Source: Chloroflexota bacterium
Lineage (GTDB): Bacteria; Chloroflexota; UBA11872
Direction: 5' to 3'
DNA: 64,000 nucleotides
NCBI GenBank assembly: GCA_028874175.1
Contig: JAPPLN010000113.1
Span: 1-64,000 of the forward strand
Positions within the stretch are counted from its first letter, which is position 1, and each line of letters starts with the position of its first letter. Shown one piece after another: positions 27,504 through 36,106 of the stretch. Under the pieces are notes generated by a model that had not been told where the DNA came from, did not search any database, and saw only the letters and a list, made by a program, of their open reading frames with translations. A program made the position numbers and the translations under genes.

Positions 27504-28331
27504 GTGACCGGCGTTGCTCGCGGCGCTGAGGCTCTGCGGGCGGCCGCTGGCGTCGATCCGCCGCGCTGGGCGGTCATCAGCGGCAGCGGACTGTCAGGGC
27601 TTGTGGATGCCTTCGACGTATGCCGGACCCTGGGCTACGCCGAGGTTCCGGCATTCCCTGCCGCCACAGTTGCGGGGCATCCGGGGCGGGTATCTCTGGC
27701 GCATGCGAGCGGCGTCCCCGTCTGGATCTGTCAGGGGCGGCCGCATTTCTACGAGCACGGCGACATGCGGCCAATTGCTGCATTCGTGCACGCGCTGCTG
27801 GATGCGGGTGTTACCCACCTGCTGCTCACCAATGCGGCCGGGGCGCTCAATCCGGCCTACCAGCCCGGCGACGTGATGGTGATTGCCGATCACCTGTTCT
27901 TGCCTGGACTGGCTGGACATCACCCGTTGCTTGGGCCGAACGATCCGCGTGGCGAGCGTTTTCCATCGCTGGCCGGGGCCTACGACCCGACTCTGCGCGC
28001 CGCGTTGTCGCAGGCGCTGGCCCAGGCCGGCCTCACCGTGCGGGAAGGGACTTACGTCATGGTTGCCGGACCCTCGTACGAAACGCCGGCTGAAACGGTC
28101 CTGCTGTGGCGCCTGGGCGCCGACGCCGTGGGGATGTCCACTGCCCCCGAAGTTGTCGTCGCCCGCCACGCCGGGGCCACCGTTGGGGCGGTGTCGACCA
28201 TTACCAATGTGGCCGGAATTCAGGAGCCGGATGACGTGGGCCATTCGGCGGTTGTCAACGTCGCGTCCACGGCGGCGACGCGCATTGGTGCCGCACTGGC
28301 AGCGGTGATTCGGAAATCTGGCGATAGTTAG
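27504..28331 (+). CDS. Purine nucleoside phosphorylase, class I
   Basis: Trimeric PNP-family enzyme that phosphorolyses purine nucleosides to the base and ribose-1-phosphate. The phosphate-binding SGSGLSGL, GRPHFYEHGD, LTNAAGALNP, VAGPSYETPAE and VGMSTAPEVVVARHAG motifs match the class I PNP/XapA group, and STITNVAG precedes the usual base-binding region. GTG at 27504 is chosen; the track start lies deep inside the recombinase gene. The resulting 275 residues is the normal length. It lies 8 bases after the recombinase stop. Confidence 0.9.
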   Translation: MTGVARGAEALRAAAGVDPPRWAVISGSGLSGLVDAFDVCRTLGYAEVPAFPAATVAGHPGRVSLAHASGVPVWICQGRPHFYEHGDMRPIAAFVHALLDAGVTHLLLTNAAGALNPAYQPGDVMVIADHLFLPGLAGHHPLLGPNDPRGERFPSLAGAYDPTLRAALSQALAQAGLTVREGTYVMVAGPSYETPAETVLLWRLGADAVGMSTAPEVVVARHAGATVGAVSTITNVAGIQEPDDVGHSAVVNVASTAATRIGAALAAVIRKSGDS

Positions 28332-29056
28332 GTCGCGCGCAGTCGCAGTAGATGACGGAGGAAGCGCACGCCCTCGAGGGCTGACGCCTTGCTGGCTGCT
28401 CGTGCGCGCCGGTCGAACGTGTACGGAACGTCCACGACGCGGCGGACGCGACCACGGACGAGGACTTCGAGCAGGATCTTGAAGCCGATCGGCTGCAAGG
28501 TCGTGCCGACAAGGATGCTACGCCGGAACGCAAAGAAGCCGCTGAGGGGGTCCGTGGTTCGTCGTGCAGGCGGCAGCACGATGCGAGCTACGCGGGATGA
28601 TTCCCGGCTCACCAGCCGCCGCCAGGGTCCACGGAGGCCAAGTTCGCGCCCGCCGCGCACGTAACGGCTGGCGACGACAACATCGGCGCCGGCCTCCACG
28701 CCGGCGATGAGCCCTGGCACGACGCTGGGCGGATGCTGCAGGTCGCCGTCCATCACCACCACGACGCTTTCGGTGACGTGATCCAGAACCTCGACCACGG
28801 CTCGCGCCAGACCACGTCTGGACGGGCTGTGGTTCAGGCCGACGGTCGGGTTAGAGCGGGCCAGGGTATCGATCTCACGCGTCGTCCCGTCAGTACTGTC
28901 GTCCGCGAACACGAGGCGAAACGGCGCGGTGCCAAGCGCGGCGGTCACCTGCTCGACCAGTGGACCAGGGTTTCCGCGCTCGTTGAATGTGGGCACGATC
29001 ACGGCGATCGTGGGCGTGGCGTCAGGCGGCATGGATTTTGTGCTACGTGTTCCCAT
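28328..29056 (-). CDS. Glycosyltransferase family 2 (polyprenyl-phosphate sugar transferase-like)
   Basis: GT-A fold transferase of about 242 residues: IAVIVPTFNERGNPGPL at the N-terminus, the FADDSTDGT acidic motif, VVVMDGDLQHPP (DXD-like) and ASRYVRGG, in the pattern of dolichol-phosphate mannosyltransferase and related polyprenol-phosphate sugar synthases. The C-terminus has no clear membrane helices, so the acceptor is probably a membrane polyprenyl phosphate bound peripherally. ATG at 29056 is favoured over the far-upstream track start; ATG at 29032 is an alternative. It is divergent from the guanylyltransferase fusion. Confidence 0.82.
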   Translation of the reverse strand: MGTRSTKSMPPDATPTIAVIVPTFNERGNPGPLVEQVTAALGTAPFRLVFADDSTDGTTREIDTLARSNPTVGLNHSPSRRGLARAVVEVLDHVTESVVVVMDGDLQHPPSVVPGLIAGVEAGADVVVASRYVRGGRELGLRGPWRRLVSRESSRVARIVLPPARRTTDPLSGFFAFRRSILVGTTLQPIGFKILLEVLVRGRVRRVVDVPYTFDRRARAASKASALEGVRFLRHLLRLRAT

Positions 29057-29107
29057 CAGGAACACCGGTACAGGATACGAAGCCACGAAGGAGCCTCGGG
29101 GTCGGCG

Positions 29108-29135
29108 TTGACACGGCATTGACCGCCCGTAGACT
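29108..29135 (+). promoter_or_regulatory. Promoter of the guanylyltransferase fusion gene
   Basis: A perfect TTGACA is followed after 16 bases by TAGACT (4 of 6 matches to TATAAT). The predicted transcript would start about 45 bases ahead of the first ATG. Confidence 0.65.
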
Positions 29136-29186
29136 GAAAACGCGACCCACGCGGCGGCCCCTCGAATCCCCACACACGCCGTAGTC

Positions 29187-31655
29187 ATGGCCGGAGGCGA
29201 AGGCTCCCGGCTGCGACCGCTGACCATTGAGCGCCCCAAGCCAATGGCGATGCTGGGCGACGCGCCCGTGATGGAACACATCCTGCGGCTGCTGCGCGCG
29301 CATGGCTTTACCGACGTGATCGTCACGCTGCACTACCTCGGCTCGACGATTGAAAACTACTTCCAGTCAGGCGAGGACTTTGGCCTGCGGATTGCGTATA
29401 CCTACGAAAACGAGCCGCTGGGCACCGCCGGTAGCGTGGCGTTGGCCCGCGACCAGTTGACTAAGCCGTTCCTGGTGATCTCGGGCGACGCGCTTACGGA
29501 TGTGGACTTGACAGCGCTGGCGACCGCCCACAAAGCCTGCGATTCACAGGCCACATTGCTATTGGCCCGGGTCCCCAACCCGCTGGAGTACGGCGTGGTG
29601 GTGACCGAGGACGACGGACGAATCCTTCGCTTCCAGGAGAAGCCGTCCTGGGGCGAAGTGCTTAGCGACGCCGCCAACACGGGCATCTACATGCTGGATC
29701 CGGCCGTGTTCGACTTGATCCCGCCGGGACAGCAAGTCGACTTCTCCATGGACGTCTTCCCGGCCATGCTGGCCGGCGGGCGACCGCTCTACGGCCACAT
29801 CGCGGACGGCTATTGGACTGACATCGGCACACTCGACGCCTACCGGGCCGCGAATGCCGACTTGGTGTCGGGGCGGGTGCGTACGTACGGCGGCCCGTCG
29901 TATCGATCGGACGGTCCCACGGTGGATCCGACGGCTCGCGTCGACCCGACGGTGCAATTGCGGGGTCCGGTCTACGTGGGGCGCGGGAGCGAGGTCCACG
30001 CCCACGCCGCAATAAATGGCCCGGCGGTGATTGGCGACAACACCCTGATTGCTGAGCGCGCGGAAGTCAGCGACGCGGTAATCAGCGGCAACGTCGTGGT
30101 CGGTGTCGGCGCCAGCCTCGAGCAGTGCATCGTGGCGCGTCACGCCAACCTCGGGCGCGGCGTGACCATTCGTGAAGACGTGGTGATCGGCGATCGCAGC
30201 ACCCTGGCCGATGGATCGTCGGTTCGACCGGGCGTGCGCATCTGGCCGCGAAAATTCGTGGACGAAGGTGTGGTCGTGGACCGGAGCCTGATCCACGCGC
30301 CGCAGGCCCGGCGGACGATCTTCACGCATGGCGGCGTAGCCGGGCTGGCGAACTTCGAACTCACACCGGAATTCGCAGCGCGATTGGGTGCCGCCTGGGG
30401 TAGCACGCTGCCGGTCGGTTCGTCCGTCGTGGCCAACCGCGACCAGACGCGGCCCGCGCGCATGGTGAAGCGCGCGCTGATGGCGGGGCTGGCCTCCGTG
30501 GGGGTGCGAGTGATCGACATTGGCGCCACACCGTTCCCGGTCGGACGGTTCTCTTGCGCGCGGTTTGATGCCGAGGGCGCCACGCACGTGCGGACCTCGC
30601 CGTACGACGCGGCGTCTGTGGACGTGCGCTTCACGAACCCACGCGGCGTGGACATTCGACCCACCGAGCAGCGCAAGATCGAAGCCACGTTCATGCGCGA
30701 GGATTTTCGGCGCGTCGGCTCGGAGTCGATCGCCGAGATCACCGTGGCGGCCGCCGTGGAGGCGTATCAGGAGGCGTTGCTGCGCGTCGTGGCCAACTCC
30801 GAGGTAACGCACCGACACGTCGGCGTAGTGGTGGACTACAGCGACGGAACCTGCGGCGAAACGCTGCTGAGCGTGCTGACCCGCTTGGGCGTGCGCGACA
30901 CTGCCGTGGACGCCTCGCCGGTGGATGTGGGCTCCGGCGGTATGGCAATCGAAGAACGATTGGCCCGATTGGGACGAATCGTTACTGCCGTGGGCGCCAC
31001 GTTCGGTGCCGTGGTGGGTCCGGACGGAAACCGCATCTGGATCGTGGATGAGCAGGGCGCTCCCATCGACAGCCTGACCATCATTGCGCTCGTGCTTGAC
31101 GGGCTGCGGGCGAGAGGAATCGCCGGGCCATTGGCCGTGCCTTTCACGGTGCCCAACAGCCTCACGGCCTACGCCGGCGACCTGGGCTTCACGCCCATCC
31201 GTACGCAGGCCAACGTGGCCAACATGATGCAGGTGAGCGACGGCCAGCAGGCAGTCGTGGCCGCGAACGGCCGCAATGCGCTGGCGTTTCCGCATCTACA
31301 TCCGGGTCCTGACGCAATGGCAACCCTGGTGCACCTGATTAGCGCGCAGGCCTTGAGCGATCTGTCGGTGTCGGCGCGCGTCAGTTCGTTGCCGGCCTTT
31401 ACGCTGGCGCACCGCGAAGTCTCAGTGGCCTGGGAGCGGCGCGCGCAACTCATGCGCGTCCTGAACTCCCATCCCGACCGCAGCGACGAGGGCGACATCG
31501 ATGGAGTCGTCTTTGGCGAAGGCTCCGAGCGAGCGGTCGTGGTGCCTGACGACGACCGGCCGGTGTTCCGAGTGATGGCCGAGGGTGAGGGCCCGGTGGC
31601 CGCGGCGTCGCTCGCCGACGAAATCGAGCACCTGGTCGCCAGCGCCGCCCAGTGA
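29187..31655 (+). CDS. Mannose-1-phosphate guanylyltransferase fused to degenerate phosphomannomutase domain
   Basis: An 822-residue three-part protein. Residues 1-230 are a nucleotidyltransferase (AGGEGSRLRPLTIERPKPM, VISGDALTDVDL, GYWTDIGTLDAYR), residues about 250-360 a left-handed beta-helix of hexapeptide repeats, and residues about 385-822 a phosphohexomutase-like region. In the last, the serine loop TASHNP reads VRTSPYD and the metal loop DGDGDR reads GPDGNR, so mutase activity is probably lost and the domain may be regulatory. The upstream in-frame codons encode HAVV, the expected first beta strand, but no ATG/GTG/TTG precedes them, so either the strand is truncated or an unusual start (ATC at 29166) is used. 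It probably makes GDP-mannose for gmd. Confidence 0.87.
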   Translation: MAGGEGSRLRPLTIERPKPMAMLGDAPVMEHILRLLRAHGFTDVIVTLHYLGSTIENYFQSGEDFGLRIAYTYENEPLGTAGSVALARDQLTKPFLVISGDALTDVDLTALATAHKACDSQATLLLARVPNPLEYGVVVTEDDGRILRFQEKPSWGEVLSDAANTGIYMLDPAVFDLIPPGQQVDFSMDVFPAMLAGGRPLYGHIADGYWTDIGTLDAYRAANADLVSGRVRTYGGPSYRSDGPTVDPTARVDPTVQLRGPVYVGRGSEVHAHAAINGPAVIGDNTLIAERAEVSDAVISGNVVVGVGASLEQCIVARHANLGRGVTIREDVVIGDRSTLADGSSVRPGVRIWPRKFVDEGVVVDRSLIHAPQARRTIFTHGGVAGLANFELTPEFAARLGAAWGSTLPVGSSVVANRDQTRPARMVKRALMAGLASVGVRVIDIGATPFPVGRFSCARFDAEGATHVRTSPYDAASVDVRFTNPRGVDIRPTEQRKIEATFMREDFRRVGSESIAEITVAAAVEAYQEALLRVVANSEVTHRHVGVVVDYSDGTCGETLLSVLTRLGVRDTAVDASPVDVGSGGMAIEERLARLGRIVTAVGATFGAVVGPDGNRIWIVDEQGAPIDSLTIIALVLDGLRARGIAGPLAVPFTVPNSLTAYAGDLGFTPIRTQANVANMMQVSDGQQAVVAANGRNALAFPHLHPGPDAMATLVHLISAQALSDLSVSARVSSLPAFTLAHREVSVAWERRAQLMRVLNSHPDRSDEGDIDGVVFGEGSERAVVVPDDDRPVFRVMAEGEGPVAAASLADEIEHLVASAAQ

Positions 31656-32002
31656 GCGCCCGCTCGGGCGTGCCGGCCCGGGTCACCGCGGTGGACATCC
31701 GTCGTGAAGGCGACGATGCGCTCGGCATTGATTGGGCCGACGGATCAGCTTCCGTGATTCCGCTGCGGGAGATTCGGCTGGCCTGTGGCTGCGCGGTCTG
31801 CCGCGATGAACTGACCGGCGCGCCGCTGCTGGATCCGGCCACGATTCCGGCCGACATTCGCGCCTACCGGATCGCGCCAGTGGGGAACTACGCGCTCACC
31901 TTCGACTGGAGCGATAGTCACAGCACGGGTATCTATCCGTGGGAGATGCTCCGCGAGCTTGCGGAGCGGACCGAGACCCAGCGACCGCAAAAAGGTCGCT
32001 AG
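31652..32002 (+). CDS. DUF971 (gamma-butyrobetaine hydroxylase N-terminal-like) protein
   Basis: A 116-residue protein with the DUF971 pattern: ALGIDWADGSASVIPLREIRLACGCAVC near the middle and VGNYALTFDWSDSHSTGIYPWEMLREL at the end. The domain occurs alone in bacteria and as the N-terminal domain of gamma-butyrobetaine hydroxylase; the CGCAVC cysteines probably bind zinc or help in iron-sulfur metabolism. The GTG start overlaps the preceding stop (GTGA), so translation is coupled to the guanylyltransferase fusion. Confidence 0.82.
   Translation: MSARSGVPARVTAVDIRREGDDALGIDWADGSASVIPLREIRLACGCAVCRDELTGAPLLDPATIPADIRAYRIAPVGNYALTFDWSDSHSTGIYPWEMLRELAERTETQRPQKGR
31980..32000. terminator. Hairpin at convergent gene ends
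   Basis: AGCGACC/GGTCGCT is a perfect 7-bp stem with a GCAAAAA loop, spanning the overlapping 3' ends of the DUF971 gene and the convergent amidase gene. Its place suggests a shared transcript end, but no T-tract follows on either strand. Confidence 0.4.
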
Positions 32003-32826
32003 CCGCCAACCCGCTCCATCGTGCGTTCATAACGGCGCTGCATTTCGGGCTCGCGCCAGTTCATGAATTCCTGCGCCACGGCGTGGGCGTTGGCTTCGGA
32101 TGGCGGCAGCGGTATCTCGATCGTGGCCATGGATATGCGGTCCGTCCCCCAGACGTAGGCCGCTACTTCGCCTTTGCTGACGATCAGGTTTACCCCCACG
32201 TTGGCTTCAACCACCGGCACGCCGTTTTCGCGCGCTCGAGCGATCACAGCCAGATTCTGCTCGCGGCTGCGCGAGCCATAGGACGGGATCAAAATGGCCT
32301 GGGCACCGTCCATCACCTGGGCGCGGGCGATCAGCGGGTTCCAGCGGTCGTTGCAGATCATCGTGCCCACGCGGGCCAGCGGGGTGTCGATGGCCTGCAG
32401 CTCGGCGCCGAGGCGGTTGAAATCCCAGTCGTCGCACGAACCCTCGGCGAGCTGCGTCTTGTAGTACGTCCCGCAGTGTTCGCCCTCGGGTCCAAAGATG
32501 ATCGCGGCGTTGTAGACCCCGTCGTCGCGCCTTTCGGCGTAGCCGAAGCAGAGCACAATGCTTAGTTCGCACGCGAGCTTGCTGAAACGCTGGAGACAGG
32601 GACCATCGGGCGGCTCCGCAATCTCCCACATGTCAGCGCGGAGATCCGGATCCTCGATGACGTCCATGACGACGTAGCCCTCCAGGAAACCCTCCGGAGC
32701 TACCACGAGTTCCGCACCTTGGGCCGCGGCCTGGCGCACGAAGTCCTCCAGCTTGTCGGCGTTGGCGGCCTTGTCCCACTTCTTGGGCTTGATGGACAAA
32801 GCCGCCGCACGGACTGATCGATACAT
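31999..32826 (-). CDS. Carbon-nitrogen hydrolase (nitrilase superfamily amidase)
   Basis: Nitrilase-fold amidase of 275 residues with the Glu-Lys-Cys triad in APEGFLEGY (near 44), TYYKTQL (near 121) and VGTMICNDRW (near 158). This organisation matches aliphatic amidase, carbamoylputrescine amidase and nitrilase-like members; the substrate cannot be fixed. It overlaps the convergent DUF971 gene by 4 bases and is probably monocistronic. Confidence 0.88.
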   Translation of the reverse strand: MYRSVRAAALSIKPKKWDKAANADKLEDFVRQAAAQGAELVVAPEGFLEGYVVMDVIEDPDLRADMWEIAEPPDGPCLQRFSKLACELSIVLCFGYAERRDDGVYNAAIIFGPEGEHCGTYYKTQLAEGSCDDWDFNRLGAELQAIDTPLARVGTMICNDRWNPLIARAQVMDGAQAILIPSYGSRSREQNLAVIARARENGVPVVEANVGVNLIVSKGEVAAYVWGTDRISMATIEIPLPPSEANAHAVAQEFMNWREPEMQRRYERTMERVGG

Positions 32827-32948
32827 CGTGAAATCCCTTTCGAACTCGAAACGCTCAGCCCAGTTCAGAAACGCTGACGACCCTCGGCACCCTTGTCAAA
32901 CATAAGTAGTTCGCTTCCGAATTACTTACGGGTCACGCTCACGTTCGC

Positions 32949-33503
32949 TCAGGCGTCAGGGCGGTCGCGTGGTCCGAGCCAAACGTTCTCGGGGACGCCT
33001 GCCTCGTGGTTGAGGGCGCGCGCGAGTTCGAAAAGCACGTCGCTCAGCCGGTTCAGGAAGACTGGGACATCCGGGCTGACGAGTGCCTCCGAAGCGAGAC
33101 GAAAAACCTCGCGTTCGGCGCGGCGGCAAACGGTCCGGGCCAGATTGACGCTGGCCGCCGCGGGCGTGCCGCCGGGCAGGATGAAGTGCTGGAGCGGCGG
33201 TAGTTCCGCCCGGTAGCCGTCAAGCCACGTGTCCAGCGCCGATACGTCCGATGACGTGATGCGGTCGCCACGGGCTCTTCCGCCGGGATTCGCCAGATCC
33301 GAACCCAGGGTGAACAGCCGGGTCTGTATCCAGGCCAGACGGTCCAGGTGATCGCCCGGCGGGCAGGAACTCATGGCAACACCGAGCGCGGAATTCAACT
33401 CGTCGACCGACCCGAGGGCAGCGATGCGGCCGTCGGTCTTCGAAACGCGCGCGCCGTCGAAGAGGCTGGTCTGGCCCTGGTCGCCATGGTGCTTACGGGT
33501 CAA
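32949..33503 (-). CDS. Cob(I)alamin adenosyltransferase, PduO type
   Basis: Transfers the adenosyl group of ATP to cob(I)alamin to form coenzyme B12. The ATP-binding start TRKHHGDQGQTSLFDGARVSK, IAALGSVDELNSALG, FILPGGTPAAASVNLARTVCRRAER and the C-terminal FLNRLSDVLFELARAL are diagnostic, and 184 residues is typical. The TTG start has GAGG five bases upstream. The parS palindrome lies 30 bases upstream, between this gene and the membrane-protein gene. No adenosylcobalamin-dependent enzyme is in the window. Confidence 0.92.
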   Translation of the reverse strand: MTRKHHGDQGQTSLFDGARVSKTDGRIAALGSVDELNSALGVAMSSCPPGDHLDRLAWIQTRLFTLGSDLANPGGRARGDRITSSDVSALDTWLDGYRAELPPLQHFILPGGTPAAASVNLARTVCRRAEREVFRLASEALVSPDVPVFLNRLSDVLFELARALNHEAGVPENVWLGPRDRPDA

Positions 33504-33532
33504 TGGCGCCTCAGGACGGGTTTCCGAGAGGA

Positions 33533-33550
33533 ATGTTTCACGTGAAACAT
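33533..33550. promoter_or_regulatory. parS chromosome-partitioning site
   Basis: TGTTTCACGTGAAACA, extended by one base pair on each side to an 18-bp perfect palindrome, is the canonical bacterial parS sequence bound by ParB. It lies in a 57-base intergenic gap between the membrane-protein gene and the adenosyltransferase gene. parS sites cluster near oriC in most bacteria, and gyrB, another common origin-region gene, is about 3.6 kb away. parA and parB are not in the window. It is the only copy I see here. Confidence 0.85.
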
Positions 33551-33560
33551 CGCAGCAGTC

Positions 33561-35033
33561 TCATGCGGATCTGGCGCGGTCGGGGAGAAGTACTCGGGCA
33601 ATGGAGTCGCCGCCGATGTCGCGCCACCCGGACCCCGGCTGGGCCAATCGACGCGCCAGCGGCGAGTCGGTTTGGATGACCACGGCGTCGGGATCGATGT
33701 CCATGAGCTTCTGGCGCCAGCCGGGCTCCAGACCTGTGACCGAGAGGTAGTCGCCGAGCGCATCCGGCACGAAGAGGTCGAATCGGCCATCAATGAACAC
33801 ACGCGCATCTGGCCACAGGGCCCAGGTGAGGAACGCGCCCCAATGGTAGGTGCCGAAGATTCGCGTCGCTCCGGTGTCGGCCACGAGATCGCGGGCCGCA
33901 GTCGGCATGGGCACGACGGACGGGCCGTCGAGCGTGCGTGGGCTCACGGCGGCGGCAACGCCGAAGGTCGCGGCCACCGCGAGCGCGGCGCTGGCTTGGA
34001 CTGCCCAGCCGGGAAGAGGTAGGCGGGCGGCGCTGGCAGTCGCCAACGGATACGCCACCAGGAGCGGCGCCAGCACCGCGGCGAAGGGCATGACTTTGCG
34101 GGTACTCAATCCGGCCGCCAACACCAGGATCAGCAACCCCAGCATGGCGGGCTCGATTCGAGCTCGGCGCAGGATCAGCAGCAAACCCAGCAGGACGAGG
34201 AAGGCCGCGAAAAACCACCAGGTCTCGCTGAAGGCCTCGGGCGGCCGCCAGTCGCTGTTGAAGCGACGAAACTCGCCGCCCCATTGAAAGAACGGCTGGG
34301 CGAGCAGGCGGACCCCCGACGGATTGAGGGCCGGTGCGACGACCGACATGGCCATGGCGGCGGCGAAGGGTCCAAGGCGTGTACGGGGGCGCGGACCGAT
34401 GAAGGGCAGCCGGGACCGTGCCCAGAGAGCTTCGAATAGGAGGGTGCCGAGCAGGGCGAAGCCGATGGGGAACGACGCGTGTACGTTGCCCCATATCACG
34501 AACATGAGCGGCAGCAGCCAGATCCAACGTGAGCCCGTGCGCCGGTGATGCAACGCCAGGACGGCCGTAAGGACGGCGGCCAGTAGTCCGAATGCCAGCG
34601 GACGGATGCCGGCGAACGGGAACAGCGGTAGGGATGCCGTCACCAGCGCGGCGGTTCGCATCCATGGGCCGACGCCGTGGGCGGCCAGCGTGCGTTCGAG
34701 CAGGCCCCAGATGAGGGCGTAGACGGCGGCTATGCCCAGGACCGCGGCTATAACTCCGCCCAGGTCCACCAGTTGAAAAATGATCAGGGCGGGAAGCCAC
34801 TCGTGGACTGTCCAGACCGCGTCCCCGGCGCTGAAGGTGAATGGATCGGGATAGGGGAGTTCGCCCCGGCTGGCGATAAAGCGGCCGTTGTTGAGGTGGA
34901 TCCAGAGGTCGGCGTCCAGTGGCTGGGCGGCGGCCAGCGCGGCGATGGCCAGTATCGCGGCGGCGGGCGCCGCGCCAATGCGTCGACCGACGTTGGCGGA
35001 CACCTGCTCGGCGGCCTGAGACAGCGCAGGCAC
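33561..35033 (-). CDS. Polytopic membrane protein, GT-C glycosyltransferase-like
   Basis: 490 residues with about ten membrane helices and a short soluble C-terminal domain (TRIFGTYHWGAFLTWAL, VFIDGRFDLF). The first loop DADLWIHLNNGRFIASRGELPYPDPFTF and VWTVHEWLPALI resemble the first periplasmic loop of GT-C-type membrane proteins, where an early acidic residue binds the metal. A glycosyltransferase or glycan-handling role is therefore possible but not established. The start is GTG. It is downstream of an alpha/beta hydrolase gene on the same strand. Confidence 0.65.
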   Translation of the reverse strand: MPALSQAAEQVSANVGRRIGAAPAAAILAIAALAAAQPLDADLWIHLNNGRFIASRGELPYPDPFTFSAGDAVWTVHEWLPALIIFQLVDLGGVIAAVLGIAAVYALIWGLLERTLAAHGVGPWMRTAALVTASLPLFPFAGIRPLAFGLLAAVLTAVLALHHRRTGSRWIWLLPLMFVIWGNVHASFPIGFALLGTLLFEALWARSRLPFIGPRPRTRLGPFAAAMAMSVVAPALNPSGVRLLAQPFFQWGGEFRRFNSDWRPPEAFSETWWFFAAFLVLLGLLLILRRARIEPAMLGLLILVLAAGLSTRKVMPFAAVLAPLLVAYPLATASAARLPLPGWAVQASAALAVAATFGVAAAVSPRTLDGPSVVPMPTAARDLVADTGATRIFGTYHWGAFLTWALWPDARVFIDGRFDLFVPDALGDYLSVTGLEPGWRQKLMDIDPDAVVIQTDSPLARRLAQPGSGWRDIGGDSIARVLLPDRARSA

Positions 35034-35045
35034 GGCCCGTGATTC

Positions 35046-36071
35046 CTAACGTGTTGTCGGCAGATTTCGCCGCAAGAATTCGGCGCTGTTGCGGACGACG
35101 GTCTGAGCGCTGGCGTTAAGCAAATGTCCCACGCCGGGGTAGAGGTAGAGGTTACTTGCCACGCCGGCCTCCCGCAGAGCCAGCCGGAGCTTTGACGCCC
35201 ACGTCGGGTTAACCGCCAGATCGTTCCCGCCTTGGTGGATGTCCACCGGGCCGGTCAGCCCTTCGAGATAGTTGCCTGCGGACAGGGCGGCGCGCAACTG
35301 GTCGCTTGAGCGGGAGGTTGGGACCCGGTAGTAGTCGGAGATGTCGTCAAGCCAGACGCTGAGCGGCGCCCAGAGCGCTATCGGGCCAATCCAGGGGTCC
35401 ACGACGCCGGCGCGGATGGCCAGTTCGCCACCGAGGCTATGCCCCCAAATGCCAATGCGACCCGGCTGAGCTTCGGGGAACTCGCGGGCCGCGGACGCCA
35501 GGTTGAGAACGTCGATCACGAATTCCAGGCGAGCGCCGATGTTGAGCCGCGAGTCGTCTTGCGAACCGCCGAGCCCGCGATAGTCCGTGGCAAGGGTCAC
35601 CACGCCGCGCCGGGCCAGGGCGTCGGCCATGACGCGCGTGCCCACGCCGGTGGCGTACTGGCTTGGCAGCACGTAGCCGTGATTGAGCAGGACGACTGGA
35701 AAGAGACCCTGGCCGGTCGGGATGGTGGCCATGCCCGTGATGTGCAGGCCGTCGGAGTTGTAGCTCATGACGTACGAGGTGTAGTCGTCGTGACGATCGG
35801 CCACCTTGTGCAGGCGAATCTCCGAGGGCGGAAAGTTGCGCGCGCGCAGCGCGGGAATCGAGAGAGGTGACCCGCCGGGACTTCGGTCGTTGGGCCGGCC
35901 AACCAGGTTCCAGACGTCGCAGGCGCTCATGGCCGGGGCGGTGGAGCTGGCCGCGAGCAGGCCGAGTAGTCGCCGGCGCGGGAGCCCAGGACCCACACCC
36001 CAACCCTTTCGCACGGGGCGAGGGAGCAGAAGGCGGCGGATCGACGCGGACATGGGCGGAAATGTCTCCAA
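35046..36071 (-). CDS. Exported alpha/beta hydrolase (probable lipoprotein)
   Basis: Alpha/beta hydrolase of the prolyl oligopeptidase/dienelactone hydrolase type with the oxyanion segment VVLLNHGYVLP, nucleophile GIWGHSLGGE, and catalytic Asp/His candidates in HQGGNDLAVNP and PGVGHLLNAS. The N-terminus PRRRLLGLLAASSTAPAMSAC has a twin-arginine-like stretch and a possible lipobox (MSAC), suggesting export and lipid anchoring. ATG at 36053 is an alternative start. The substrate is unknown; esterase or peptidase activity is likely. Confidence 0.8.
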   Translation of the reverse strand: METFPPMSASIRRLLLPRPVRKGWGVGPGLPRRRLLGLLAASSTAPAMSACDVWNLVGRPNDRSPGGSPLSIPALRARNFPPSEIRLHKVADRHDDYTSYVMSYNSDGLHITGMATIPTGQGLFPVVLLNHGYVLPSQYATGVGTRVMADALARRGVVTLATDYRGLGGSQDDSRLNIGARLEFVIDVLNLASAAREFPEAQPGRIGIWGHSLGGELAIRAGVVDPWIGPIALWAPLSVWLDDISDYYRVPTSRSSDQLRAALSAGNYLEGLTGPVDIHQGGNDLAVNPTWASKLRLALREAGVASNLYLYPGVGHLLNASAQTVVRNSAEFLRRNLPTTR

Positions 36072-36106
36072 CGTGTGCGAGGTTGACGCCGACCGCTTGG
36101 GTGGGG

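Noticed and set aside
29559-31295. Long minus-strand ORF of 578 aa
   Set aside because: It lies fully opposite the guanylyltransferase fusion; its translation is His/Arg-rich and resembles no family. It is a shadow caused by GC-rich codon bias.
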